Below, piece after piece: positions 1 through 7,539 of a stretch of 64,000 bases of DNA. The stretch's first letter is position 1, and the number at the start of each line of letters is the position of its first letter. This stretch comes from Streptomyces sp. SCL15-4 (GTDB taxonomy: Bacteria; Actinomycetota; Actinomycetes; Streptomycetales; Streptomycetaceae): assembly GCF_033366695.1 (NCBI RefSeq), contig NZ_JAOBTQ010000001.1, positions 4,402,001-4,466,000 of the forward strand. Reading direction: 5' to 3'. The notes under the pieces are model-generated. The model was given only the letters and a program-made list of their open reading frames with translations. It was not told the origin of the DNA and ran no database searches. The translations under genes were made by a program, and so were the position numbers.

Positions 1-2841
1 CGGCAGCCCCTCGGCGGACATCGGCATCTGCGCGGGCACCTGCACCTGACCGGGCAGCGGCCCGGCACCGGGAACGCGCGGCAGGCCGGCCTCGGCGGAC
101 CCGGCCCCCGGAGTGACGGGCGTACCGGCGTCCGGAGTCACGGGCGTACCGGCGCTCACGGCGGCGCCCGGGGCCATCGGTACGGCCGTAGGCGCGCCCG
201 GGGCCGGAACAGGTCCACCCGCCGGAACAGGTCCACCCGTCGGAACGGAGCCACTCGCCGGAACAGGACCACTCGTAGGAGCCGTGCCGCTCGCCGGCGC
301 CGGAATCGTCTGGGCCTCCTCGGTCCCGTGAGCCTCAGCGGTCTCAGGGGTCTCCGGAGTCCGGTCGGCCTCGGCCGGCGGCAGGGCGAACACCGTACGC
401 GGGCCGCTCGCCTCCTGCGCCGCGGCACGCTCCGCCGCGGCGGCCAGCGCCCGACGGCGCCGCCCGGTCGGCTGCGCCTCCTCGGCGCCGTCCGCCTGAG
501 CCGGATCCCCCGCCGCGGGCAGGGCGGGCGGCAACGCGGCCTGCGGTGCGTCCACCTCGTGGTGGGCACGCCGGCCCGGGCCCACGGGCACGCCCTGCGG
601 CGGTACGGTGCCGCCCAGCCCCGTACCCGAGGCGGCGGCGCCCGCGCTCTGCTCGGCCGAGGTCACGACGGCACCCTCGGCCACGCCCTTGCTCTCACCG
701 GCACCGGCACCGGCGTCCGTACCGGCGTCGGCACCATCGGCCGGCCGCGCACGGCGCCGACCGGTCCCGCCGGACGCGTTCTCCGCGCCCTCGGCCGCAA
801 CCGCCGCGCTCTCCTCGGCGGGCGCGACGGCCCGCCGGCGGCGCCGGCCGGTCGGGGCCGCCGTCCCGAACTCACCGGTGTCGCCGGCACCGGCCAGGTC
901 GCTCTCCAGGAAGGCGTCCGTGGAGGACCGCCGGGCCCGCCGCCGGCCGCCTCCGCCGCTCTGCTCGGCCGCGCCGGCATCGTCCCCGGCGGCCTCGCCG
1001 GCGTCCGGCAGCGGCATACCGGCGACGGCCTCCGGCAGCGGAGCCGCGGCAGCGGCGTCCGGCAGCGGGGCACTGGCGACGATCTCCGGCATCGGCGCAC
1101 CGGCCGAGGCGGCGGCCGGGCCCGGGACCTGCGCGGCGACCGCGCCCGCCCCGCCGCCGAGCGGCACCTCGAGGACGTACGCGCTGCCGCTCATGCCCGG
1201 CACCTCGTGCGTCTGGAGCACGCCGCCGTGGGCGCGCACGATCCCGCGCACGACCGGCTCGTGCACCGGGTCTCCGCCGGCGTACGGCCCGCGTACCTCG
1301 ATCCGCGCGACCTCGCCGCGCTGGGCGGCGGCGATCACGACGGTGTTGTCCAGGTAACCGCCCGCCGCCACCGGCGTGTTGCCGGTGGCGTCGACGCCGG
1401 CGACATCCGCCACGAGATGCGCGAGCGCGACGGCGAGCCGCTGGGGGTCGACCTCGGCCTCGATGGGCGGCGCGTGCACGGCGAACTGCACCCGTCCCGG
1501 CCCGATCAGCTCCACGGCCCCGTCCACACCGGCGGCGACGACGGCGTCCAGCATCACCTTCGTACGGGTGATGTCCTCGCTGCCCGCGTCCAGCCGCTGG
1601 TAGCCGAGGACGTTGTCGATGAGGGTGGTGATCCGGGAGTAGCCGGCGGACAGGTGGTGCAGGACCTGGTTGGCCTCGGGCCACAGCTGGCCGGCGTCGT
1701 CGGCCGCCAGCGCGGACAGCTCGCGCCGCAGCTCGTCCAGCGGGCCGCGCAGCGACTGTGCCAGCAGGGTCAGCAGCTGCTCGTGCCGCCCGGAGAGAGC
1801 CTCGTACCGGTCCTTCTCCCGCTCGGCGAGCGCCGCGTACCGCTCCTCGTCGGCCGCCAGCTCCTCCGTGTGCTTCTCGCGCAGCTCCCCGATCTCGGTG
1901 ACGTGCTTCTCGCGCAGCTCCTCGACCTCGGTGACGTGCTGCTGGCGCAGCGCGGTCAGGTCGGATGCGTGCTCCTCGGAGAGCCGCTCCAGCTCCTCGG
2001 CGTGCGCCTTCTCCAGCGCGGCCTTCTCCTCCACCAGGGCGTCGTACGGCCGCCGGTCGGCGAAGGTCATCACGGCGCCGACGAGCTGGTCCCCGTCCCG
2101 CACCGGCGCGGTGGTCAGATCGACCGGCACCTTCTTGTCGCCCTTGGACCACAGCACCTGCCCGCGCACCCGGTGCTTGCGCCCGGAGCGCAGCGTGTCG
2201 GCGAGCGGCGACTCGTCGTACGGGAAGGGCGAGCCGTCGGCGCGCGAGTGCAGCACGAGGGTGTGCAGCTCCTTGCCGCCCAGCTCACCGGCCCGGTATC
2301 CCAGTATCTGGGCGGCGGCCGGGTTGACCAGCACGATCCGCCCGTCCGTGTCGGTGCCTACGACACCTTCCGAGGCCGCCCGCAGGATCATCTCGGTCTG
2401 CCGCTGCGAGCGGGCCAGCTCCGCCTCGGTGTCGACGGTCCCGGACAGGTCCCGGACCACGATCATCAGCAGCTCGTCGCCGGTGTAGCCGTAACCGTCG
2501 TACGCCTGCTGCCCGTTCTCCAGGTTCGCGCTGGTGACCTCGACGGGGAACTCGGTCCCGTCGGTCCGCCGCGCGACCATCCGGGTGGGCTTGGTCCGCC
2601 CCCGGGGGTCCATGTGGCTGGGCCGCCGCATCGAGCCGGGGATGAGCCGCGAGTCGAACTGCGGCAGCAGATCGAGCAGCCCGCGGCCCACGAGAGCCGT
2701 GCCGGGCGTCTCGAAGGCCTCCAGCGCGATGGTGTTGGCGTTGACGACGGTTCCGTTGGCGTTGACCAGGACCAACGCGTCCGGCAGCGCGTCGAGTATG
2801 GCTGCGAGGCGAGCAGCGCCTCGGGATGGCCTGCTGCTCAC
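1..2841 (-). CDS. Large PAS-domain sensor protein with degenerate histidine-kinase core (C-terminus beyond window)
   Basis: Starts at a GTG (2841) behind a good GGGAGGA ribosome site and stays open for 947 codons to the left edge, so the C-terminus is missing. Order: a PAS domain (about 10-125), a second PAS domain (about 145-255), a charged coiled coil with 11-residue repeats (about 265-350), a dimerisation helix and an ATPase-like fold (about 355-560), then over 380 residues of Ala/Pro/Gly-rich tail with several GRRRR-A motifs. The kinase core is unusual. Where the phosphoacceptor His of the H-box should be I read Gln362 followed by Ser. The second N-box Asn is Asp, and the DxGxG box is not recognisable. 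It was probably once a sensor kinase and may now be a signalling scaffold or pseudokinase. No transmembrane segment is evident, so it is likely cytoplasmic. The domain reading is solid; the loss of activity is inference. Confidence 0.85.
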   Translation of the reverse strand, partial: MSSRPSRGAARLAAILDALPDALVLVNANGTVVNANTIALEAFETPGTALVGRGLLDLLPQFDSRLIPGSMRRPSHMDPRGRTKPTRMVARRTDGTEFPVEVTSANLENGQQAYDGYGYTGDELLMIVVRDLSGTVDTEAELARSQRQTEMILRAASEGVVGTDTDGRIVLVNPAAAQILGYRAGELGGKELHTLVLHSRADGSPFPYDESPLADTLRSGRKHRVRGQVLWSKGDKKVPVDLTTAPVRDGDQLVGAVMTFADRRPYDALVEEKAALEKAHAEELERLSEEHASDLTALRQQHVTEVEELREKHVTEIGELREKHTEELAADEERYAALAEREKDRYEALSGRHEQLLTLLAQSLRGPLDELRRELSALAADDAGQLWPEANQVLHHLSAGYSRITTLIDNVLGYQRLDAGSEDITRTKVMLDAVVAAGVDGAVELIGPGRVQFAVHAPPIEAEVDPQRLAVALAHLVADVAGVDATGNTPVAAGGYLDNTVVIAAAQRGEVARIEVRGPYAGGDPVHEPVVRGIVRAHGGVLQTHEVPGMSGSAYVLEVPLGGGAGAVAAQVPGPAAASAGAPMPEIVASAPLPDAAAAAPLPEAVAGMPLPDAGEAAGDDAGAAEQSGGGGRRRARRSSTDAFLESDLAGAGDTGEFGTAAPTGRRRRRAVAPAEESAAVAAEGAENASGGTGRRRARPADGADAGTDAGAGAGESKGVAEGAVVTSAEQSAGAAASGTGLGGTVPPQGVPVGPGRRAHHEVDAPQAALPPALPAAGDPAQADGAEEAQPTGRRRRALAAAAERAAAQEASGPRTVFALPPAEADRTPETPETAEAHGTEEAQTIPAPASGTAPTSGPVPASGSVPTGGPVPAGGPVPAPGAPTAVPMAPGAAVSAGTPVTPDAGTPVTPGAGSAEAGLPRVPGAGPLPGQVQVPAQMPMSAEGLP

Positions 2842-3102
2842 GAGACGCCTTCCTCCCTGTTACCGCACCTTGCCGACCGCTCGGGCCATCTTGCCAAGGG
2901 GCCCGCTACGTGTCACGCGAGGGAGTCTAAGGGCACGGATCGTCCTCGCGGCGCCGGACGACGGCGAGGTCCCACGAGGAAGTGACGGCGAACGCGTGAC
3001 CGATGCCCCGGCTCCGCGATACCTCCCCGGGTCCTTTACGGAACCGGTGCGTCCGTCGAGCCCGCAGGTCACCCGCGTCGTCCGCCGCCGCTCGGGGCCG
3101 GT

Positions 3103-3573
3103 CTAGGCGGGGTCACCCATCCTCGGCAGGAGGGGCACCATGCGGTCCCAGCGGGCGATCCGGCACCCGTCACCGCGGTCGTACGAGGCGTCGACCGGGC
3201 GTCCGGCCCAGGTGCCGGTGATCCGGGCGGTGGCCGGGCCGCCGTAGAGCTGGGTGCAGAGGGCGCCGGGGTCCACCGGCGCGAAGGGGTCCTCGCCCCA
3301 GCGCGTGTGCGAGTCGAGCGCCCGGCAGGCGCCGGCGGCGTCCGGGTGCCGGCCGGACTCCGGGTGGCAGCGGACCTGGTACGTCCCGTCCCGCCCGGCG
3401 CCGGCGTGCCGGACCACGACGGTGAGGTGATCACCTCCGTCCTCGGGCCGGACCGGCGGCGGCATGGCGCCGGCCGCGGCGGCGGGGACGGCGAGGAGCG
3501 GGACGAGGCAGGCGGCGGTGGCCAGGGACGCCAGGAGGCGGCGGTGCCCGGGGGCCGGCAGGAGGGAGACCAT
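3103..3573 (-). CDS. Secreted subtilisin-inhibitor-like (SSI, family I16) protease inhibitor
   Basis: 156 residues. A Sec-type signal peptide runs from Met1 to about Ala34 (Arg11-Arg12, then a hydrophobic Leu/Ala stretch ending in Ala-Ala-Ala). The mature part keeps the four cysteines of the SSI fold, Cys69-Cys83 and Cys106-Cys137. The reactive loop follows the third cysteine as in SSI; there the sequence reads Cys-Thr-Gln-Leu-Tyr, which puts Gln108 at the P1 position. SSI proteins are secreted dimeric inhibitors of subtilisin-like proteases and often control extracellular proteolysis around differentiation. The length is slightly above the usual 140-145. It lies alone, converging on nothing, 264 bp from the start of the sensor gene. 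Family assignment is confident; the target protease cannot be told because a P1 Gln is not typical. Confidence 0.85.
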   Translation of the reverse strand: MVSLLPAPGHRRLLASLATAACLVPLLAVPAAAAGAMPPPVRPEDGGDHLTVVVRHAGAGRDGTYQVRCHPESGRHPDAAGACRALDSHTRWGEDPFAPVDPGALCTQLYGGPATARITGTWAGRPVDASYDRGDGCRIARWDRMVPLLPRMGDPA

Positions 3574-3738
3574 GCCCTGTCCAACGCGCCACCGGCCGGG
3601 ACGTTGCGCCGCGTCACCGGGAAGCCCTTTGCCCTGCGGCCCGACTGCCTAGTACCGTGGGGGACGATTGGTGGCAGGGCACCCGCCTGTGTCATCATCT
3701 GCACGCACCACTCGCGCGCTCGCGTGGGAGGTTGTGCT

Positions 3739-3829
3739 GGAGGCGTCGCCTAGTCCGGTCTATGGCGCCGCACTGCTAATGCGGTTTGGGCCTTAAAGCC
3801 CATCGAGGGTTCAAATCCCTCCGCCTCCG
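3739..3829 (+). tRNA. tRNA-Ser(GCU)
   Basis: 91 nt class II tRNA. The acceptor stem GGAGGCG/CGCCTCC with discriminator G closes the cloverleaf. The anticodon loop CTGCTAA gives anticodon GCT, and there is a long variable arm as expected for serine. The T arm GAGGG-TTCAAAT-CCCTC is canonical. It reads AGC/AGU codons. No CCA is encoded directly after the discriminator base. Confidence 0.97.
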
Positions 3830-3836
3830 CTCCATC

Positions 3837-3867
3837 CGAAGCCCCGGTCCCCAGGACCGGGGCTTCG
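3837..3867 (+). terminator. Hairpin terminator after tRNA-Ser(GCU)
   Basis: Perfect 14 bp GC-rich stem (3837-3850 with 3854-3867) and a 3-base loop, eight bases after the tRNA. There is only a short T run (TTT), as usual for Streptomyces. Confidence 0.85.
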
Positions 3868-4023
3868 GCGTTTCCCTCCACCCGAGCGGCGTCCCGGACG
3901 TTTCCGCAGGTCACAAGGGGTGCGGGGATCGGATTTCACATGACGGCGGCAGTCATGTAATGTTCTTCCTGTCGCCGCGAGCGGGCCGAAAGGACCGGGA
4001 GCGAAGGCAAAACAAAAGAACAA

Positions 4024-4096
4024 GCACTCGTAGCTTAACGGATAGAGCATCTGACTACGGATCAGAAGGTTGCAGGTTCGAATCCTGCCGAGTGCA
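4024..4096 (+). tRNA. tRNA-Arg(ACG)
   Basis: 73 nt. Acceptor stem GCACTCG/CGAGTGC with discriminator A. The anticodon loop CTACGGA gives anticodon ACG, whose A34 is normally deaminated to inosine by TadA, which is also in this window. It is the attachment-site gene of the adjacent island: bases 4055-4101 recur at 8511-8557. The tRNA is intact on the left side of the element. Confidence 0.97.
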
Positions 4097-4101
4097 CACA
4101 G
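4055..4101 (+). repeat. attL-like 47 bp direct repeat (inside tRNA-Arg)
   Basis: Identical over 47 bp to 8511-8557. It covers the anticodon loop, variable loop, T arm and acceptor 3' strand of tRNA-Arg plus five bases. The base before it differs between the copies (A here, C at the right copy), which defines the left edge. It is the end that restores a complete tRNA. Confidence 0.9.
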
Positions 4102-4104
4102 ATA

Positions 4105-4132
4105 AGAGGCCCCGGAGAGATCCGGGGCCTCT
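4105..4132 (+). terminator. Hairpin terminator after tRNA-Arg
   Basis: Perfect 12 bp stem (4105-4116 with 4121-4132), loop GAGA. The same stem with a different loop is found after the right repeat at 8561-8588. Confidence 0.85.
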
Positions 4133-4202
4133 TGCGTTTGCGTTGACCACGGACGGCGACAAGCGCGCCCGCCGCCCGTCGGGGAGCGTCGACGCCCGGG
4201 AT

Positions 4203-5039
4203 TCAGCTCAGGGCCTTGCCGACCTCGTAGATCGTCGGCCTGTCCTCGGGAGCATGGCTGAGCATGGCCTCGATCAGTTCTCCCAGCTCGCCTTGCACCT
4301 TCACGGGTCGGCGCTTGCCGTCGGCCACGGCCCTGCGCTGCACGGGGCGCGGGGCGTCGTCCGGGTAGTCGATCGCCCGCCAACCCGTGGCGGAGATGAG
4401 CAGCGCGGCGCCGAGCGCGTAAATGTCGGCCTCCCGCGTGGGCTCTGCCACTCCGGTCGCGAGCACACTGCGCGCGATCTCCGGAGCTTCGTAGTGGACG
4501 AGGCAACCGCGGAACGGGAAGTCGTACCCCTCGGGCACGCGACCACCGCGCGCCAGCGCCAGGTCGATCAGGTGTGTGCGATCAGGACCGACGATGAGGT
4601 GCGCAGGCTGTACGTCGCCGTGGGCCCACCCTTTCGCGTGCAGTTCGGCCAGGGCTTCCACACAGCCCAGAGCCACACGGGGGTCCGGTTCGATGCGCGA
4701 CTCCGGATCGCGGCAGGGCTGCCACAGCCGATAGAGGTCCGGCCCCTCGCGCCACGGCTGGAAGTTCCAGGTGCCGCCGTCCCACTCGCCGTACGCGAAG
4801 TCGTGGAAGCCGAGGCGGCACAGCACGGCGCCCTCGCGTGCGGGTGCGAGCGCCGTCCAGGGCTGGGCCGGCCAGTCGGCCGTTGCCTCGATGGGGTATC
4901 CGACCTTCACGGCGTAGTGGCCGCGATGGCTCTCGACCTCCCAGACCCTGGAGCCCCGGCGATCGAGGACCAGGCGCTGAGCCGTGGGCATGAGTGCGTC
5001 GAGCACGACGATCGGCAGTTCGGGGGGTGTCCCGGGCAA
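4203..5039 (-). CDS. Protein-kinase-like protein (atypical catalytic loop)
   Basis: The open frame extends to 5150, but I chose the TTG at 5039 because AAGGAG lies eight bases upstream and the longer N-terminus overlaps the upstream gene and is Arg-rich noise. This gives 278 residues. The order of motifs is that of a Ser/Thr or aminoglycoside-type kinase fold: a YAVKV strand with a candidate ATP lysine, a hinge region, then a HGDVQP catalytic loop and an IDLA segment in place of DFG. The catalytic-loop Asp is kept, but the usual Lys and Asn of HRDLKPxN are Gln and His, so activity is uncertain. A conserved C-lobe with an ADIYALG motif follows, matching the D-x-W/Y-S-x-G region of kinases. It is an island gene downstream of a small hypothetical gene on the same strand. 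The substrate is unknown. Confidence 0.65.
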   Translation of the reverse strand: MPGTPPELPIVVLDALMPTAQRLVLDRRGSRVWEVESHRGHYAVKVGYPIEATADWPAQPWTALAPAREGAVLCRLGFHDFAYGEWDGGTWNFQPWREGPDLYRLWQPCRDPESRIEPDPRVALGCVEALAELHAKGWAHGDVQPAHLIVGPDRTHLIDLALARGGRVPEGYDFPFRGCLVHYEAPEIARSVLATGVAEPTREADIYALGAALLISATGWRAIDYPDDAPRPVQRRAVADGKRRPVKVQGELGELIEAMLSHAPEDRPTIYEVGKALS

Positions 5040-5110
5040 AGTCTGTTCTCCTTCCGGGCGACGCGGCCGACGCCGTACCCGAGGCCGGCCGCGTCGCTGG
5101 TGTCGTGTCC

Positions 5111-5554
5111 CTACGCCTGACCGTACGGACGGCCGCAGTCCGCGTCGCACTGCGCGAGGTTCGTGCCGTCCACGGTCCAGAGGTCGTCGAAGACCATGAA
5201 CCCGGCCGCCTTCATCGCGTGTGCGGAGGCGGCGACCTTCTTCGGGTTACGCGCCCCTCCACCCGGCTTGGGGTTGTGGTGGAGGAAGCGGCCCGCGCAC
5301 CGCTCGCACAGTTCGGCGTACTCCTTGGTGTGCAGGATGAGCGCGTGGAGGCCGAGGTCCACGTCGTCCGACGGGACCATGGGCACGGTGGCGGTCGCCG
5401 CGGTCACCACGAAGGCCACCGCCTGGTCCGCGATCCGCTCGGCGCGCTCGTGCGGCTGTCCGTTGTGGACCACCATGAAGTGGATGAGGCTGTCGAGCAG
5501 TTCCTCACCAGCCACCGCGCGACCGGTCTTCTGGTCGTTGGCCGTTGCCGTCAT
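5111..5554 (-). CDS. Hypothetical protein resembling glycine-rich-domain-like (GRDP/DUF1399) proteins
   Basis: 147 residues from the ATG at 5554, which has an AAGGAGT ribosome site seven bases upstream; upstream in-frame codons lack such a site. The central stretch has an Asp-x-Gly-x-His-Ala-Leu-Ile-Leu-His-Thr motif followed by a Glu-Leu-Cys-x-x-Cys pair and Phe-Leu-His-His-Asn-Pro. This recalls the conserved core of GRDP-like proteins, but the match is short and from memory. The His and Cys residues could bind metal. It precedes the kinase-like gene by about 70 bp and is probably co-transcribed with it. The function is unknown. Confidence 0.55.
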   Translation of the reverse strand: MTATANDQKTGRAVAGEELLDSLIHFMVVHNGQPHERAERIADQAVAFVVTAATATVPMVPSDDVDLGLHALILHTKEYAELCERCAGRFLHHNPKPGGGARNPKKVAASAHAMKAAGFMVFDDLWTVDGTNLAQCDADCGRPYGQA

Positions 5555-5705
5555 GCGAATACTCCTTGAGTGTCGCTGTGCTCTGGCATTTGCGCCCGCA
5601 CCGGTCACCGAGGCGGGGACCACGGGCCACCGGGGGTTTGGAAGGCCAGCACCGAACGGGGAAGGGAGAGCCAAGGAAGGTGTCATCCCGTTCGGGGCGG
5701 CCGGT

Positions 5706-5804
5706 CTACTGGCTGATACCGAGGGCCACACCGATCACCAGGCCGCAGGACCCACTGACCACGATGACGAAAAGACCCCTCGCGAACCGGCCGATGGCGC
5801 GCAT
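5706..5804 (-). CDS. Small single-pass membrane peptide (32 aa), translationally coupled
   Basis: Too small to stand alone on length. Its ATG at 5804 overlaps the TGA of the upstream gene (TGATG), which suggests translational coupling. The 32-residue product has two Arg near the N-terminus and then a hydrophobic helix of about 20 residues (Phe-Val-Ile-Val-Val to Gly-Val-Ala-Leu), so it is likely a membrane peptide with its N-terminus inside. It could be a small toxin-like or accessory membrane peptide. No family is recognised. Confidence 0.45.
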   Translation of the reverse strand: MRAIGRFARGLFVIVVSGSCGLVIGVALGISQ

Positions 5805-6034
5805 CACAGGCCACCCCGGCTGTTGCCGTTCTTGATGGCAAGGCGGGCGCTCAGTTCCTCCCGCGCGGACGGCGCCACCAGGTTGTTCGGCAGGGCGTCC
5901 CACTCGACACCGCCGCCGACGGGCCTTATCTGCACCCTGGCGCCGACCTCATCCATGACGACGCCGATCCGCCCACTGGCAGTGTCTTTCGCGAGTTCAC
6001 CGATGCCTGGTCTGGTCTGCTGGTTGCTCGCCAT
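5804..6034 (-). CDS. Small conserved Streptomyces hypothetical protein (76 aa)
   Basis: I start it at the ATG at 6034 because the sequence from there (Gln-Thr-Arg-Pro-Gly-Ile-Gly-Glu-Leu) is the type I know from many short Streptomyces proteins encoded divergently from HTH regulators. The longer frame to 6088 adds only Gly-rich residues. It contains a beta-rich core (Gly-Arg-Ile-Gly-Val-Val-Met-Asp, then Val-Gln-Ile-Arg-Pro) with a Glu-Trp near the end, suggesting a small SH3- or Tudor-like barrel. It is divergent from the HTH-DUF5919 gene, sharing a 120 bp promoter region, and it overlaps the membrane peptide gene downstream. Its function is not known to me. Confidence 0.6.
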   Translation of the reverse strand: MASNQQTRPGIGELAKDTASGRIGVVMDEVGARVQIRPVGGGVEWDALPNNLVAPSAREELSARLAIKNGNSRGGL

Positions 6035-6153
6035 GCGGCAGAGCGTCCCGCCGCTCGGCAGGACGCCAGAACCCCCGACGCCCCCCACTTCGGGACGTCC
6101 TGCGTCGGGTAGAACGTCCCTAGTGCCGTCCCTGCGTGTCAGGAGAGATCGGG

Positions 6154-6899
6154 ATGCCGAACGAGAGGCTGCGCGCCGCCATGGCGACCGGCGGTTGGAC
6201 GTACGCCGCCCTTGCGAACAAGGTCGAGGTCGACCCCAAGTCCGTCGAACGATGGGTCAATCTGGGGCGTACGCCGCGTCGCGCCACGGCCATGCTGACA
6301 GCAGAAGCACTAGGAGAAGACGTGCACGCTCTATGGCCCGGCTCAGGCAGGCGCGCCCTGCCCGCGCCGTCAGCCCGGAACTTGTGGCTCTCTACGACCA
6401 GCGGGCAGACATCCCCGTGTCCACCTTCGTGGACATGCTGACCCAGGCCCGCGAGCGGATCGACGTGTTGGTGTACGCCGCTGTTTTCCTGCACGAGGCG
6501 TACCCGCGGCTCAACGACCTGCTGCGAGAGCGAGCCGCCGATGGGTGTGCGATTCGTATCGCAGTCGGCGACCCGGACAGCCCGAATGTCCAACAGCGCG
6601 GCACCGAGGAGAAGTTCGGCCACGGCATCGAGTCCCGCTGCCGACTCGCCCTCATGCACTACCGCCCGCTGGCCGAAGTCGCCGGCATCGAGGTCCGGAC
6701 CCATGCCACGACGCTCTACAACTCGATCTATCGTGCGGATGATCAGGCGCTGGTCAACGCCCACGTCTGGGGAGTGAATGCCTACGGTGCTCCCGTATGG
6801 CATCTGCGTCGTAGCGGAGAAGGTGGCATTTTCGATACCTACGCCAGCAGCTTCGACGCGGTGTGGGAAACCGCGACGCCGGTAAGCGAAGAAGGGTGA
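6154..6899 (+). pseudogene. HTH (XRE)-DUF5919 regulator interrupted by a frameshift
   Basis: The ATG at 6154 follows AGGAGA. The first frame encodes an HTH domain (about residues 8-60) and ends at 6441 in noise. The C-terminal domain, with motifs such as VLVYAAVFLHEAYPRL and EEKFGHGIESRCRLALMHYR, continues in another frame and ends at 6899. The two halves join if one base is restored near 6337-6342, within TGGCCCGGCTC; the intact relatives I remember read straight through here. The C-terminal DUF5919 domain resembles PLD-type phosphodiesterase folds. It is followed two bases later by a Nudix gene, an arrangement I recognise from other streptomycetes. Either the gene is broken or the sequence has an error at a C/G run. 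Confidence 0.75.
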
Positions 6900-6901
6900 C
6901 C

Positions 6902-7372
6902 ATGGCCAGGACCGAGTATTACGACGACCCGGCGGCACCGGAGCCGAACAGCATGGTGGTCGCCGCGTCCGCCGTGGTGACCGACGACGAAGGACGCATT
7001 CTCCTCCAGCGCCGTCGGGACAACGATCTCTGGGCGCTACCAGGCGGCGGCATGGAGATGACCGACTCACTCCCGGGAACAGCCGTCCGCGAGGTGAAGG
7101 AGGAAACGGGTCTGGACGTGGAGATCACCGGGCTCGTGGGCACGTACACCGACCCTCGCCACATCATCGCCTACTCGGACGGTGAGGTGCGCAGGCAGTT
7201 CAACGTCTGCTTCACCGCCCGGGTGGTCGGGGGTCGGCTCACGATCTCGGACGAGTCCACGGATCTGCGTTTCTTCCCGGTTGATGAGCTTGCCAAGCTG
7301 CCCATGCACCACACGCAGCGACTACGGATTCAACACTTTATGGAGCATCGGGAGCGGCCATACCTCGGCTAA
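6902..7372 (+). CDS. Nudix hydrolase
   Basis: 156 residues from the ATG at 6902, directly after the stop of the DUF5919 gene. The Nudix box is complete: a Gly-Gly-Gly lead-in, the central REVKEETGL with its metal-binding glutamates, and the expected spacing from the initial glycines. Nudix enzymes hydrolyse nucleoside diphosphates linked to another group, using Mg2+. A short N-terminal leader (Tyr-Tyr-Asp-Asp-Pro) precedes the first strand. The C-terminal helix ends in Gly. The substrate cannot be inferred. It is probably co-transcribed with the frameshifted regulator and ends in front of a strong hairpin. Confidence 0.9.
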   Translation: MARTEYYDDPAAPEPNSMVVAASAVVTDDEGRILLQRRRDNDLWALPGGGMEMTDSLPGTAVREVKEETGLDVEITGLVGTYTDPRHIIAYSDGEVRRQFNVCFTARVVGGRLTISDESTDLRFFPVDELAKLPMHHTQRLRIQHFMEHRERPYLG

Positions 7373-7424
7373 TGCTGTCCGCCGCATGAAGCAACAATGG
7401 TGACAGTGACGATACACCTATCCA

Positions 7425-7474
7425 GAACCTGCGTGAGGACCCATCACCTTGATGATGGGTCCTCACGCAGGTTC
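7425..7474. terminator. Perfect 22 bp hairpin, probably a bidirectional terminator
   Basis: Arms 7425-7446 and 7453-7474 are exact reverse complements with a six-base loop. It stands between the converging Nudix gene (ends 7372) and the RT/SLATT-like gene (ends 7540), so it can serve both. Confidence 0.75.
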
Positions 7475-7539
7475 GAGGTTTAGCTCCTCCATGCTTATCC
7501 TGTTGCTATCGAGGCAAGAGGTGCCTAGCTTATGAGGGA

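Noticed and set aside
328..2985. Long open frame on the plus strand opposite the PAS sensor
   Set aside because: Arg/Gly/His-rich noise product; the minus strand frame shows PAS domains and a good ribosome site. Long antisense frames are normal in high-GC DNA.
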